64,000 nucleotides of DNA from Megamerina dolium (Eukaryota > Arthropoda > Insecta > Diptera > Megamerinidae), in contig OY978530.1 of the NCBI GenBank assembly GCA_963854835.1, forward strand, positions 36,843,639-36,907,638, given 5' to 3'. The stretch's first letter is position 1; each line of letters begins with the position of its first letter. Of this stretch, positions 42,840 through 55,677 are shown in pieces. The position numbers and the translations under genes are program-made. The notes under the pieces were generated by a model that was not told the origin of the DNA, made no database searches, and saw only the letters and a list, made by a program, of their open reading frames with translations.

Positions 42840-44710
42840 TCAGCCTAAACGTCGATGGCTGCTACCACCGGCGGGTACGGGGAGGACAACCCTCTCTCCG
42901 TGTCGCCAGCGGTCACACATCTACTGGAACGGGAGCGAGTTCTAGTAATTGCAATGCTACCACCAACTAAAAAATGCATCGCAAGGGTGCCGTAGTCCTT
43001 GAAGACTCGGACCTTGAAAGCGTTGCTAGTATCGCGACAGCAGCAGAAGATAAACGTCTATGCTCACCGAAAAACTCTGTGTGTGCCAACTTGGAAAGAA
43101 CGAGAGGACCCCGAGGAAAACCTACCAAGGAAGGACTGAAGCCCAAAGCGCAGTAAAGGGCCGCAGTCAAAAACCTCTCCGCAGAGGAGAAGGAGAGGTT
43201 GATTTGGGCTAAAGGGACTGTGGAAAAAGGACGCGAACACTTCGCTGCTCGCACGAAGTGCCGCGTATCGCCTCGAATCCGAAGTTTGCAAACCGGATCG
43301 AGAAGACCATTGCAGGCAAACGGTAGCGTTCAACTGACACGGAGGTTCCTAGCGGAAAGAGGAGGAGGAAGAAGGAAACCAGGACAAATGACCAAAGAAA
43401 AGTGGAAGGCAGTGGAGATGAAGCTGCTGAAAACCATGATTGCCAAAATGGACGCCGAGCCAAATGTGCCCATGCCATCATTTAATGTAGCACGGTGGAT
43501 TAATGGCGTCAAAATCATAAAATGCAACGTCAATCCGTCACTACTATGGGTAAAGGGGGTAGCAAGTACAATTCAAGGTCTCTGGGACGGAGCCTCACTT
43601 AAAGTGGTGCATAGGAACAACATTCCATCTGTACTCAAAGCGAAAGTGATAATACCTAGAGCGGTGCGGCCGGAGGTTGCCCTAAAACTGCTACAACGAC
43701 AAAATCCTGACGTACCGATACAAGACTTCAGGGTATTGCACGTAGCCAAACAAGCGAAAGCAGACGTGGGGCAGGTCTACATCCTGCAGATAAACAAGCC
43801 GACAGAGGATATGCTCTATGCCAGATTTGGGAAAATGGCTTGGGGTGTAGGTAATGCATACCTGCTCCTAAAGAAACGACACCCCCAAGATGGCAGTAGG
43901 AATCCGCTTGAGACTGGGGAGGTGGAAAAAGACCTAGGAGTGGAAAGTATCCTAGATAGCTCCCTGACGCTATGATGCACAGGCGAGGAAACGGCGGAAG
44001 TAGCCACTCCCATGGAGACCCAAGCAACAGATGCTGAGGGTTTTCCATATATACCTGCATCGTGGTAAGACTGCCTCAACAGAACTTCTCATTACTTTAG
44101 ATGAGGACGGCTACGACGTGGCTTTAGTCCAGGACCCTGGTTAGCATCTGACAACAAGATCTCTGAACTAAAGTCAGCTAACTACACTACGTACTTTTCA
44201 AGTAAATACCAACACTAAGGTAAGAACTGCTATCATGATAAAGAAAAGTATCTACTAACATATTCTCTTTAATCTGCGCAGACTGGCAGATGAAATCAGC
44301 AGACGGAGGTAACCTGCAGTCATCGGGTCTAATGCAAACAATCACCACTCAGTATGAGGATGCCCGGATATCAACGACAGTGGTGAGCCACTTTTTTTTA
44401 TTTATTCTCGAAACTAATCTAGTTATCGCTAAGGAGGGATGAGGAACCAACTTACTTTGGACCCACTTTGGAAAACGTTCTCGATATAATTCTCTACGCT
44501 AATATAAATACTATGCTCGAATATTGGATGGTGCTCGACAAACTATCCTTCTCCGGCCATAAATATATAAGCTTTGGTGTAACCTTCAATCCTAAGTTGT
44601 TAAGTAAAGTCCTAAGGAATCCCAGGAATACAAACTGGAATCTATATTGAAGGATACTTGACAGCAGGTTAGGAAGGCCACTAAAAATAAATACTGACAA
44701 CTCTTACGTC
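42840..44710 (+). pseudogene. Second LOA-like element: ORF1 and decayed ORF2 start
   Basis: ORF1 runs in one frame from about 42955 to 43975 with a single stop at 43154-43156. Its C-terminal part (LLWVKGVASTIQGLWDGASLKVV, VALKLLQRQNPDVPIQDFRVL) is a DUF4780-type domain. ORF2 begins near 44040: endonuclease scraps DEDGYDVALVQDP, VIGSNANNHHSV and GPTLENVLDIIL in shifting frames, ending near 44700. It is a different family from the LOA element in the arms. Confidence 0.7.
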
Positions 44711-44899
44711 TCAAGCTCTAAAATAAGGAAACATTTTTTAGCTGTTTTATAGGAATAGCCCAAACAATGTGGATTCTTTTTGAAAGGAAGAGAAATTTCT
44801 AGTAAGCTTCGCTTTCGCAAATATCTTGAAAATGCTTTTTTTGGAATAATAAGTTCAGCGGGCCAAAATTAGTCCAGAAAACATACTTCTTTAGGTACT

Positions 44900-46440
44900 T
44901 TTTTCTGTCGACCAGTGTTATTTATTGTGTTATCTATCCAGCCGCAAATGCAAAAGAACATTACAAGATTCATAAGAAATTGCATAAAATGTCAACGAGC
45001 AAAAATTAGTAGGCATACTTCCTCATCACTAAACAAGTATTCTTTGCCTGCTAAACATTTCGAGCATTTGAATATTAATTTGAATGGAATTGATTCTTGC
45101 CTTTTAGTTATTGACCGCTATACAAGATGGCCGGAAACTTTTTCGATCACTGATATCACCGCTCAGACATATGTTGTTTAAGGGGTTACACCACTGTAGA
45201 ATTTTCAAAAAATGGAAAAAAATTTTTTTATCTTAAGTAGTCATTAATAGTCTCAAAAATAATATACTAAAGGATGGAAGGCGGGAAAAATGTCTAAGTG
45301 TCTGAATATCGAGTTTTGCCGCAAGACGTCTGAGGTATTCTCCGAGCACCTTTAAATTTTCAACGCGTTTTTCTCGAAACCACTTTTTTTGAGCTGGCCG
45401 GAAACATAACTCGAACAAATCTTAACCGATTGATTTGAAAATTTTTACAATACATTGGAAATCGTTTTCTTCAGCGAAATTCGTAGGGATTTTTTTAAAT
45501 TGTGCATATTTTTTGATTTGTAAACAATTTTTTGACGATTTTTAGGTGAAATTTCAAAATTTTTTTCAAAGGGTCGCCATTTTACGGAAAATCAATTAAT
45601 CCAAAAACCCCTACGTACGTCTCTTGCTATTGTAATATGGAATCAAAAAATATTCGGGTTGTTGTTCCAGATCGAAAATTACGGGAGCTAGGTTTCCGGC
45701 CGCCCATTTGTTTTTGAATCGCGTAACGTAATTGTGTTTTTGGACCTCAAGATTGACATTAAAAAATACTTTTTACAGAATTGATATTCAAATCCTTTTG
45801 TTTGTTTGGCCTACGAAAACTCCCGAAATATGCCTTTTTTTGTGCTCTAGAGTGGTGTGACCCCTTAATGGTTGGCTTTCATGCTTTCGAGTTCCAGTTC
45901 GAATTACGACGGATCAAGGCCAGCAATTCGACTCTTCACTTTTTAATGAACTTTTACGTGTATTGGGTATAGACCAAGATCGCACCACAAGTTATCATCC
46001 ACAGGTGAATGTAATGATTGAACGGTGGCATAGGACTTTGAAAGTACCTCTCATGTGATTTGATGTAATTAAATGGACTGAACGTTTGCAAATTATAATG
46101 TTGTATTTACACTCGACAATAAAACCCGATAATAAAGCTAGCCCTGCAGAAATGGTGTTTGGTACAGTACTCAAACTTCTTGGTGAAATGCTTGTCAGCA
46201 GTCGTTTCACATCGCAAAATGAATTTGTTAAAAACTTAGTGTAAATGCTGCATTCCATTCAAGTATCGGACACCGCTTATCACTCAGCACATAAACCTTA
46301 AATCAATTCGAATCTTTAAAACGCTACACATGCATTTATCCGAAATGTGAAACATCATTATTTAAAATCAAAAAACATTATCAAAAAATTTTTTAAAGAG
46401 AATTTCACGGCAATCGATCTAATCGATCAATTTTGAGCTT
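44900..46440 (+). pseudogene. Gypsy integrase, split by a MITE
   Basis: Left part (44915-45177): RFIRNCIKCQRAKISRHT (finger Cys pair), LLVIDRYTRWPETFSI. After the MITE: GWLSCFRVPVRITTDQGQQF (second Asp), then MIERWHRTLK (catalytic Glu), a stop, and SPAEMVFGTVLKLLGE. The wording is like CsRn1-group gypsy integrases (inference). Several stops. It may belong to the same group as the protease-RT at 60590-61730. Confidence 0.8.
45182..45864. mobile_element. Non-autonomous DNA transposon (MITE) flanked by TTAA
   Basis: 683 bp with inverted ends GGGGTTACACCACTGTAGA and GGGGTCACACCACTCTAGA (17 of 19 match), flanked by TTAA at 45178-45181 and 45865-45868. No coding frame of its own. TTAA duplication is usual for piggyBac, but the ends do not start CCC, so the superfamily stays open. 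Confidence 0.88.
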
Positions 46441-46774
46441 GAAACTGCATTTTTACCAACTAAGCCATTTATTTATTTCTATATGGTAAGGATTAGCAGA
46501 ATCAGACCACTTATATGGGTCCCTTTTCGTCCCTCAAATCGTGCGTTAATTATTTGTTCGGTTGCTATATTCTTCTACTTCCTTCCTCATAATAACATCA
46601 CGCGTTATTTCAAGCATGCCTTTGTGGTGTATGTTTCACATTTCGAGTTCATCAATAAATTGGCGACCCAGTGTGAACATCCTCCAGCTTGCCAATGCAG
46701 GACACTGGCACACTATGTGCGCCGCTGTCTCTACCTCTTCCATGGGTAATCTGCAAATGTCAGCAGCCTCCCCT

Positions 46775-48363
46775 TCAACTGAGGTGGTACAATTTCAGGA
46801 AATTGCCATGCCCGGTTATTAATACAATCAACCAGCTTAGAGTCAGTCGTCTTAGACTGAGAGCCCTCCCCGATTCACTGCCCTTTGATAGCATCAACGA
46901 AGCCTTTGCCTGTCTACAAGTGGATAAGTTCTCCCATCTCGTGAGATGGAGTCTCTTCATCCACTCTTCGACCTTTACCTTCACCGTCCCGCTGCTAAGA
47001 GCAACTACTGGTTCCGGTCCATAAAATTCAGCTTCAGATCCTTGTATAGCCAAGGCGTCTACAAGCTTCATTATCTCCGTGCCGAATCCATACCAATTAT
47101 TGGTTGTCTTCAGACGTAATGCTGTTAATGCCGCCGACTTCATAATATGCAAGTCCAACGGCAGCAGCACCAGAAAGACTTCCAATGCTTCCACTGGGGT
47201 CGTCCGGATAGCTCCGGTAATCCCAATACAGGTCATTCTTTGCACACTACCAAACTTGCTTTTCGCGGTCTTTTGGTTGACCTTAGGCCACCAGACCACA
47301 GTAGCATACGCTATTAAGGGCCTTACTATCCTTGTGTAGCTCCAGTGCGCTGCTCTGGGAGTAATTCCCCACATGAGACCGAACACTCTCTTACACTGAT
47401 GCAATACCCGCTTGCCCCGCTGGAACTTGTCATCGACGTGACTATTCCAAGTCAGCTTGGAGACGTTGATGTTCGATCCAAAAAACCTAAGAGGGTCTAT
47501 TGTTAGCGTAGTCCTCCTTTTAGTAAAGAGTACTGTTTCCGAGAGACTTTGTTCCGTGCACCATTCTTCAACCATTTTGAGTACACCTCTTATGGTATCA
47601 TAAATAGTGTCCAGGAACTTACCGCTCACCGTTACCGCTATGTCATCTGCATACGCGACGGTGTGTACGCTTTTTGACTCCTGAAGCTGGAGCAGCTTAT
47701 TGCCCTTTTCCTCAGCATGCTGTCCACCCAACTTATAATGGTTGGGATGACTTCACGAGTAGCAAGGGCCATCCTTAGCTTATCGAAACCAATCTTGTCG
47801 AAGGCACCTTCTATATACATGAAAGTAGACATAGATATCCCTTCACAAAACAGTTCTCTCTCCGCTACGCGAACGAGTTCGTGGTGGTCCGTTTCAGTGG
47901 ATTTGCCAGCTCTGTATGCGTACTGAAACCTGCTTAGTGGTTTTGTCAGAAGCGTTGTCCTTTCCATGTAGTCCGCCAGTACTCCCTCCATACATCTAAA
48001 CAGAAACGAGGTCAAGCTAACCTTCCGGAAAGATTTAGCCTCTGAGTAGTCCCTTTTTCCCGGCTTTGGAAGAAAGACAACCCTAGTCTCTCTCCATTGA
48101 GCCGGGATATATCCTGTAGCCAGGCAAGTAGTAAATATTCCCAGAAGCCTATCTACCAGAGCTTCTGCACCCCACTGAAGTAGGGCTGGAAATATCCCGT
48201 CTGTGCCTGCTGTTTTAAATGGAGAGAAACGCTTAATGGCGTTTATCACTCCATCTCTGGTGACTATCCTTTCAGCTTCCAATCTTTCATTCCTGTTTGC
48301 ACCCTTGCGGGTGGCTTCCCAAGAATCTTCCGATCTAAAGCTTCCTGGAAAATGCACCTCCAT
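46775..48363 (-). pseudogene. LOA-type reverse transcriptase, right arm
   Basis: Two overlapping frames (47638-48363 then 46775-47731) separated by one frameshift near 47700. All RT motifs up to YADD can be followed, and the two segments deleted in the left arm (47601-47907 and 47921-48048) are present. MYIEGAFDKIGFDKL is the first catalytic motif; the expected Asp is replaced by Glu here, though I may be misreading a variant. Confidence 0.8.
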
Positions 48364-48425
48364 CAGGTATTTCAGTGACTCTCCAATTGTCTCTGTAAAG
48401 GATCCATTCGTTTTGCGAATTAATC

Positions 48426-49789
48426 CTAACTTTGAAACCGGGTCCTTTGATATAATTCTCTGTAATCTACATACATATCTTGCATATTTGAGCAGAATTC
48501 CCTACACTTTTTCCTTTTACGGTTTCGTAGAGTCTTCTTCAGCTCCCTTTTCTTTGACTTGTAGTCATCCCACGCGTTGGGGTTCCCTCTCATGTGACGA
48601 TTAAAAGCCTTCCTTGTCTCTTTTTTCATGGATTCCAGTTCCCCATCCCACCATGGAGTGGGATCTCCTTTGTCCACTACCGTCAGAGGACATGAAACTT
48701 CAAATGCTTTGATCATGGCTGAGCTGATAGCCCTCACCTGATACTCAACATCTGCGGTTGTTCTAGGTCTCTTAAACCTCCTTGGCAATAATTCCTCAAG
48801 AACTTCCCAGTACCTTGTACAATCCGTTCGTTTCGGTATCCTCACCATTCTACAGTCATTCTTATGTCTTTTATTGGAGGTAACCCCAAACTGAATGGCC
48901 CTGTGATCCGACATGGTTTATCTATCCACAACCCTCCAATCCAAAATCCTATCCAACATTTTGACATCAATCACCTCGCAACGACGTGCGTCGACAAAGG
49001 TCGGTTCTGTTCCCCTATTGGCAACTTGTAGACCAAATCTTTCTATAAATTCTCGTAGACAATCTCCTCTATAGTTTTCATTGCTGCTGCCCAACACAGA
49101 ACTGCGCGCATTGGCATCGCAGCCTAAGATCAGACCAACCCCCTTTCCATCATAGAATCTAACTAGTGCTTCCACCTGTCTTGAAGGTGGTCCGTCTGGA
49201 GAATCGTATGGAAGGTATGCTGATGTGATCATAAATGATCCCACACCATAACCTATTCTCACTACTGTGAGATCCGGTGAGCACAAGTTGGACATTAGAA
49301 TCACACGTATCCCATGTCTAACTAAAATGCATGTCCTCAACTTCCCTCTGTTTGTGGATAAAACCAAGTGGTCTTTTGTGCAGATAGGCCTTTGATCCTT
49401 ATATGAAGGATCCAGGGCTCCTGAACCAGTGCAATGTCAAGCTCATCCTCATCGAAGCTTCGCACCATCATTGCTGATGCTGCTCTACTCTGGTGAATAT
49501 TGAGTTGACACACATTTAGTGGTTCCTGGCGCGGGACCACTTCCCACCCTAATGGCTTTTTCATTGCAGAATCTGCCACTAGCCCCACGCCAGGAGCCGC
49601 GTCGCATCCCTCATACTGCATCTTTCTGGAATTTAACAACGGCCTGTTCAAGATCGCAGTTGAGTCTCCCCCCTGCGATCCTGATGACCTCCGCGTCCTC
49701 CTTAGGACACAGCACGGTGTGTACGACACCTGCCCTTTCTGCCTCGCCAAACTCTTCTGTGCGGATAACACTCCATTTGGAAGTGTCAT
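48426..49789 (-). pseudogene. LOA-type endonuclease region, right arm
   Basis: Frames 49337-49789, 48918-49367 and 48426-48914 mirror the left arm with the same frameshift and stop. Motifs NVCQLNIHQSRAASAMMV and GCDANARSSVLGSSNENYRG. Confidence 0.8.
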
Positions 49790-50983
49790 TCACACAGGCG
49801 TTCTGGCGCTGCAGCCTTCTGAGGATGATGTCGTTGGTCACAGCATTGCCATGATCCTCTTTGCCGACAAAGCAGTTAGGCTGTCACATTTAAGCTTTGC
49901 ACCCTCCCACAAAACGGTTAGGTGCTCCAATGTCTTACACAGCCATTGCTTGGATTGCTGATTTTTGCACCTTAGTACAATCAATCCGCTCTCCACCCTT
50001 GCCCTTTCGACAAATCCAATGTCATGGACATCGTCTTCAAGGAACTCCATGGCATCAAACAAAGATACCTTGGAGGTACTAAGACTTCCTCGCCCTGGTG
50101 GGCTCGTCCTTTGCCTGCTCAGCCCGACGTTTAGGCGCTCTGCGAGAACCGCTCGGCCCAGGTGCCGCATGCGAGGCCTGTGAGTTCGCTGGGTTAACAA
50201 TCTTACCAGATTGTCCATCCCGCTCATCAATCCCCGATGTCGGGTTTCCTTGCCCCGTCGTTCCCAGAGCTACCCTACCCGTATTAGGCTTGGGTTTCGA
50301 GCCTATTTTGGGGCAACTGACGGTCTTTATAATTGGCCGTCCATCTCTCCGAGCACTAGCCCCTTTCGGTGTCTGCGTGGCAGAATTATCAACCTTCTCA
50401 AGGGACGGTTGTCTATCCTTCCCAGCATCCACCTCAATTGGCCCCTCCGTCGTCTTCGGATGAGGCTCCTCAGGCGTTGAACTTTTCAAAGTGGTTCCGT
50501 AGCTATCGCCCCTGCACCTCTTCCCTGGGTTCTCCAACTCCAAGGTCGACTCATCATGCAGAAGTTCACTGAGTTGTCCCGAGAGCTGCTCAATGGTCTT
50601 CTCCGACGACTTCATGGCCTTTTTACGTTGTCTCTTTCGCTTTTTCTTCTCCCGTTTGTTCAACAAGATTCGCTCTGCTCTGGAGACTTCAGCCTTTTCG
50701 CTTATACCTGATAAAGCTAACGATTCCGCTCCCCTAGGAGCGTCTTCGTCTACACCATCAGATGTTCGGCCCGATATTTTACGTTGCCTCCAAACCGGCT
50801 TCCCTGCCGACACCGTCCCCTTCGTTCAACACCCGTTCCGTCCGCTACGACAAATGCTACCATTGGTTTTGGGCTGGCTAAAAGCTCGGCTTCTTTAGAA
50901 TCCTCATTTTCCGCCACCCCCTCTACTACTTTTCCCGCCGTGTCTATCAGAACTATTTCGCATGAGGCAGTGCTGTCCATCAT
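49611..50983 (-). pseudogene. LOA-type ORF1, right arm
   Basis: Frames 50750-50983, 50079-50813, 49838-50230 and 49611-49841. The middle frame is longer than in the left arm (244 against 195 residues) because the left has an extra stop near 37054. It has the basic run KREKKKRKRQRKK and a DUF4780-like C-terminus. Confidence 0.7.
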
Positions 50984-51479
50984 TGCAGGAATTTCGTTCT
51001 AAGTTCCAGAGGTGGGAACGAGTGGTGCAGCTAACAGCACGACCTTCGGTGAAGCCTTATCGTCCGCTGTTCCACCCGTTAACACCCCTGCAACCCCCAG
51101 ATTTTGGGATCGAGATCCGGTTTTTGGGTTGTAACAATCAATATTGTTCCCACGAGTTGCGAAGAAGGAGGGCGCCAGGTATCCGTAAGCTCACGTTAGC
51201 GACTGGGCTAATTGAAAAAGGGGCTTCCAGGCAGGCTGATTTTCGGCACGGATCGCATAACACCTTAATCCAGCCACTCACCTCCGACCATGATAAGAGT
51301 ACGTTGCCTAATGCTGTACTATTGAAGAGCAACAAACACTCACCAACTTACCCTTATCTTAGCTAGATACCGCCTGAGAGGCTAAATTGTGGTATCTATT
51401 TCCAGTCGGCGCCCTCGAGGCAGGTTCAGTGGAGGATGTTGCCGAACACCAACTGAGCTAAATAAACTACAAAATTCGA

Positions 51480-52150
51480 AACCTTTCTAGAATGTAAAGC
51501 AACCACAACATCCTCAAACTGTTCGACTATCAGCGAGTTATTTATAATTTAATTGACTTAAAATATTTGTTATACAAAAACCTACAATATCAACGCTGTG
51601 AACGAGCTCTGGAGGCAGCGACTGCTTGACGTTCGAATTATGAACGTTAATACGTTCATTAATTCTTCATCAGTTGATAAATGATGAAAATGTTTATTAA
51701 GCATTGTCCCACAATCAGACCACAATGAAAGCCGATCGTAATCGAGTTGCTCTTCTCACTTAGATAAATAAATAATAAATTGTTCTTTCCTTCAATTATG
51801 ATTTCAATCGTTTTGTTGGATGCTTGAGTTTTTGTAAATCTTTATCGTTTATCGGTTTCTATAAAATATCTAACTTCAAACTTAAATCTAACTTCTTTGA
51901 TGTTTAAGGGTTATGATTTATTAACAAGTGCATCAAATAAAAAAAATCGGCGATATAGCATTTATCGTTAGATTAAGCTGTATACATTTAATTTATATCC
52001 ATTGAGTAGTTGTTGAAAGCTTGAAAGAGCAGTTTAAATATTTTCGCTAGTTTTTGGGGAAAAATGTGTAGAAAAAAAGTAATTTATTAGCAACACTCAT
52101 GGCAACTATTGCGCTCGACGTAACGAGTAGTAATCACGATGCAACGATAA
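51480..52150. other. Unassigned AT-rich stretch, right arm
   Basis: Mirror of 35480-36330, about 145 bp shorter. Nothing recognised. Confidence 0.35.
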
Positions 52151-52199
52151 TTACTCATAAATGGCTAAAAGAATAAACGATTCTCTATATTTATTTCCA

Positions 52200-53400
52200 G
52201 GTTGTGGAAATCCAATCCACACTGAACAACAACATCCTCATTTACGAGACATAAACAGGGGTTATAAATGCGAAGAAAGAATTTTTCTCTGAAATGTGCC
52301 TAAATACATTTTTGACAGGTCTCAGGGAACCTTTGGGTTCAACTATTAGAGCCAAGAGGCCAGATTACTAAGCGGCAGCCTTAGCATACCGCATAAAAAA
52401 ACAAAAAAATTTTCTATCAGAGAAAAAAACATATGTGGCACTTAAAGCGCAGAAGGGCTCTTAGGGCGAGCTCTTCCATTACCGCTGTGCATATTAAATT
52501 TTGGACAGTATAAGAAGAGACCTACTTATTTTAGCCAGTTCCAAATGGCAGAACTCTTGCGTCATTACTTTTTCTGAGCTTTGTCACAGAGTTCTTTTAC
52601 AAGCTTTTCCATGACAAATTGTTACTGCCGGAAGAATAACCAATTGCTTGCCGACAGGTGGGTACCGTTCGAAAGAAAAATCTTTCCGATATTAAATTTG
52701 TTATGCTTCAGCCGGGGATTGAACCTGCGACGTGCAGATCAGAAGGCCAACACACTAACCACTGAGCTATGGCGCCCACTATCTATCTATCTATCTATAT
52801 ATCTTCTATCAGAGAGCATGTTATTATAAGCCAAATTTTAGAGCACAACAAAAACCATACGATCGTCAGAGCCCGCAACAACCTCATTGCTACCCAAAAT
52901 ACAATCAGCCTAGTGCAACACAACCACAAGTCACCCAATATAGGAACCACAATCAGAATAACACCCCAAACAACCAACAAAATTTTTTCAGACAGCATAC
53001 AAGGAGCTTTCCCAAACCAGAGCCAATGGATTAGGCTCTAGCTATACCCACAAAACCGGAACAACGAACGCGAACTTTGGCTATACCAACGTTAAACAAT
53101 CAAATATCTCTCGCAATACTTACAATACTTTCCGTACAAACCAATCAAACCATACAAAACCCAACATGGGAGGAGCTTACAATGTAGATGTCAATGAGAA
53201 TGAACAACAAAACAACTTCCAAGAAATAACATCGAAGATTCACAAAATTTTTGTATAGACATAGATGTGAATAAACATGCTTACACATTACCCTATACCA
53301 ACATTATATTCCCATTTGTGAGATTCCTGATAGACACAGGCGCATCGTCATCATTCATTAGCCCCGGGTTTATAGATAATAAATACCAGATACAATGTAT
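52200..53400 (+). pseudogene. Errantivirus gag C-terminus and protease, right arm
   Basis: Gag: FFSEMCLNTFLTGLREPLGS near 52290-52350, then the SINE, then a Gln/Asn/Pro-rich tail ending PKPEPMD, a pattern common in errantivirus Gag. It has no zinc knuckles, as expected for this group. Protease: FVRFLIDTGASSSFISPGF near 53315-53370, with the DTG active site kept. Stops and shifts lie between parts. Confidence 0.78.
52423..52803 (-). repeat. tRNA-derived SINE, right arm
   Basis: 381 bp, mirror of 34861-35241, with target duplication TTCTATCAGAG at 52412-52422 and 52804-52814. The head is near 52775 and reads antisense. Confidence 0.9.
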
Positions 53401-53879
53401 ACCAGTAAGAATCACAACAATTTTAACAAATATCAAATAGACAAAAAAGTAACCATACCCACATTCATAGAATTCAATGAACCAGGATAATTAACCTTCT
53501 TGGTTTTCAAATTCCATAACTACTTCGATGGTATAATCGTAATCCATGCACTTACATAGTTACAAGCGAGAATAGATCTATCCAACCACACCCTAAACAC
53601 AACTAACTCTGTCACACAAATTAAATTAAAACCGAATCTCACACCAGCAAGCATGTAGTTCCTCCTAACTCCAAAACAATCACAAACATTCCCGTCGACA
53701 CTCAAACCGGAGACATTTTAATAAAATCTACAAGAGTCTCACCCTATTTACACTTCCCTGAAGGTCTCTATACAGCTAAAAATTGGTTCAGCACTATAGA
53801 AATCCAAAATACTTCTAAAGATGACCAAATCCTTTTTCTAGAACAACCAATTAAAACAGAACTATATTCACAGTATTAT

Positions 53880-54930
53880 TACTAAAGATAATCTATCAAT
53901 CCGTACCAAATCTTATAGATACCCCTACGTCCGTAAAGAAGAGGTTAACAAACAAATAAGGAGTATGCTAGAACAAAGCATAATCAATCAAAGCTACTCA
54001 CCATGGAGCTATCCAGTTTGGATAGTCCCAAAGAAAAAGATTCTAGTGGCAAGCAAAAATGGCGTTTACTTAGAAAACTTAACGAAAAGACAGTTTTAGA
54101 CCGATACCCTCTCCCTAATATTTCAGAAATTCTAGACAAATTATGAAAGTGTTGTACTTGTACTTCTCAACAATAGATTTAGCCAGTGGATTCCACGAAA
54201 TCGAGATGAACCCCAGCGATATTCAAAAAACAGCATTCACAGTCGAAGGAGGACATTACGAGTACATAAGAATACCATTTGGGCTCAAGAATACTCCTTC
54301 AACCTTTCAAAGAGTTATGGACAATGTTCTTAATAACCTCTTCGGAAAAATATGATTCGTATTTTAGACAATAATATTATCTATTCTACTTCCTTGCAGG
54401 AACACATTCTAAGTGTCAAAGAAGTTTTTGAAAGGTTTCGAAAATCAAATTTCAAAATACAACTAGACAAATCAGAATTTTTAAAAAAAGAAATATAGTC
54501 TCAACTGAAGGAATTAAACTAAATCCCGATAAAATACATTCTATAAAGAATTTTTCCATTCCAAAGACTCAACGTGTTAGTGGTTTGATTAGTTTTGCAA
54601 AATCATTTATGGATTTCCTATAATAACCTAGCAGTCCTTTTTAGGACTGCTAGGTTATTATAGGAAATCCATAAAGGATTTTGCAAAACTAATCAAACCA
54701 CTAACAATATATTTAAAAAAAGGGAGATCAGTAGAATTAACTGACAATTACATATAAGTCTTCGAAACTTGCAAAGACATACTAACAAATGATCCCATTC
54801 TTTAATACGATTTAGGTTAAATATGCACCGTTTTGTTAGATAACTTGTTGCCATTTTCAAGGTAATTTCATAATAAAGACGAACCATTCAGCCTTCGGAA
54901 TTCGAAGAGGTAACAATAGTAGATATTTTC
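53880..54930 (+). pseudogene. Errantivirus reverse transcriptase remnant, right arm
   Basis: [70 protein letters not shown]. The active site region near 54360-54375 is out of frame and the second Asp reads Asn. A hairpin at 54576-54705 replaces part of the connection segment. Not functional. Confidence 0.82.
54576..54705. repeat. 130-bp hairpin inside RT, right arm
   Basis: Mirror of 32959-33088. Arms of 63 bp with one mismatch (A against C at the TCATTTATGG site) and loop TTTT at 54639-54642. Confidence 0.92.
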
Positions 54931-55019
54931 AAAAAATTCATTGCGCTTAATAAACTAAATGCCATATTTACTGACGACGAAGCCTTTCACATAATATAAT
55001 CCCCCTATTCAAAGTACTG

Positions 55020-55655
55020 TTCCCCATAATAAACTTTTTAAGATAATCAGATAATCAGACAGACTGAAAAACAGGGAAATCTTATTAGGGACTATCATGA
55101 AAAAAACAACCACAGAGAAATTAAAACGACAATATTACTTTCCCTTTCTAAGAAAGAAAATAGCACAAACACTTAACAATTTCGAAAAATGCCAAATGCT
55201 CTGGACCATTGAGCATCTCTCCACATCGACATATATACAAAAAACAATATCCAAATTACAATTGTAATTGATAAACTTTCCAAATTTGGTTCCTCCTTCA
55301 CAATTCCAAGTAGAACAAGTATTGTAATTTTAAAAGTTCTAAAACAATTTATAAGCCAATACAGAATTCCAAAGAAACTTGTATGCATACATCCATCCAT
55401 CAAAGCAAGAATGGAGACAGAAATAAATCACTGCATAGATAAACTGAACGATCTATGGACAGACCCTGACAATTTTCTAACAGACGACACAGCATATTGG
55501 AAAAAAAGTAGGAGAAATAAAATACTACAAAGATTTACAAAACACAAAATAAAGAAGAATAACAATATAACACTAATAACAAACACCAATAAAAAAATGC
55601 ACAAAGCAATAATTAAAAATAAAAGAAAAAAATGTATCACACTTCATAGTTAAAT
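55020..55655 (+). pseudogene. Errantivirus integrase remnant, right arm
   Basis: HREIKTTI, DIYTKNNIQITIVIDKLSKFG, VLKQFISQYRIPKKLV. The open C-terminal stretch at 55411-55653 (80 residues) is basic and ends before env. Stops at several places; catalytic residues are largely lost. Confidence 0.68.
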
Positions 55656-55677
55656 AATAAATCTCAACATTCCTAGC

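Larger units (their letters stand above)
46470..51440 (-). mobile_element. LOA-type non-LTR retrotransposon, right arm
   Basis: Antisense, more complete than the left copy. It continues past the palindrome edge to about 46470, with RNase H or C-terminal scraps. ORF2: endonuclease 48426-49789 in several frames; RT 47638-48363 (FRKVSLTSFLFRCMEGVL, RFQYAYRAGKSTETDHHEL) and 46775-47731 (VAYADDIAVTVSG, the YADD site). ORF1: 49611-50813, with the basic run and DUF4780-like end. Frameshifts match the left arm. Confidence 0.85.

Noticed and set aside
54576..54705. Hairpin as an origin, terminator or integron-like site
   Set aside because: One side is ordinary RT coding sequence, so it is a local inverted duplication.
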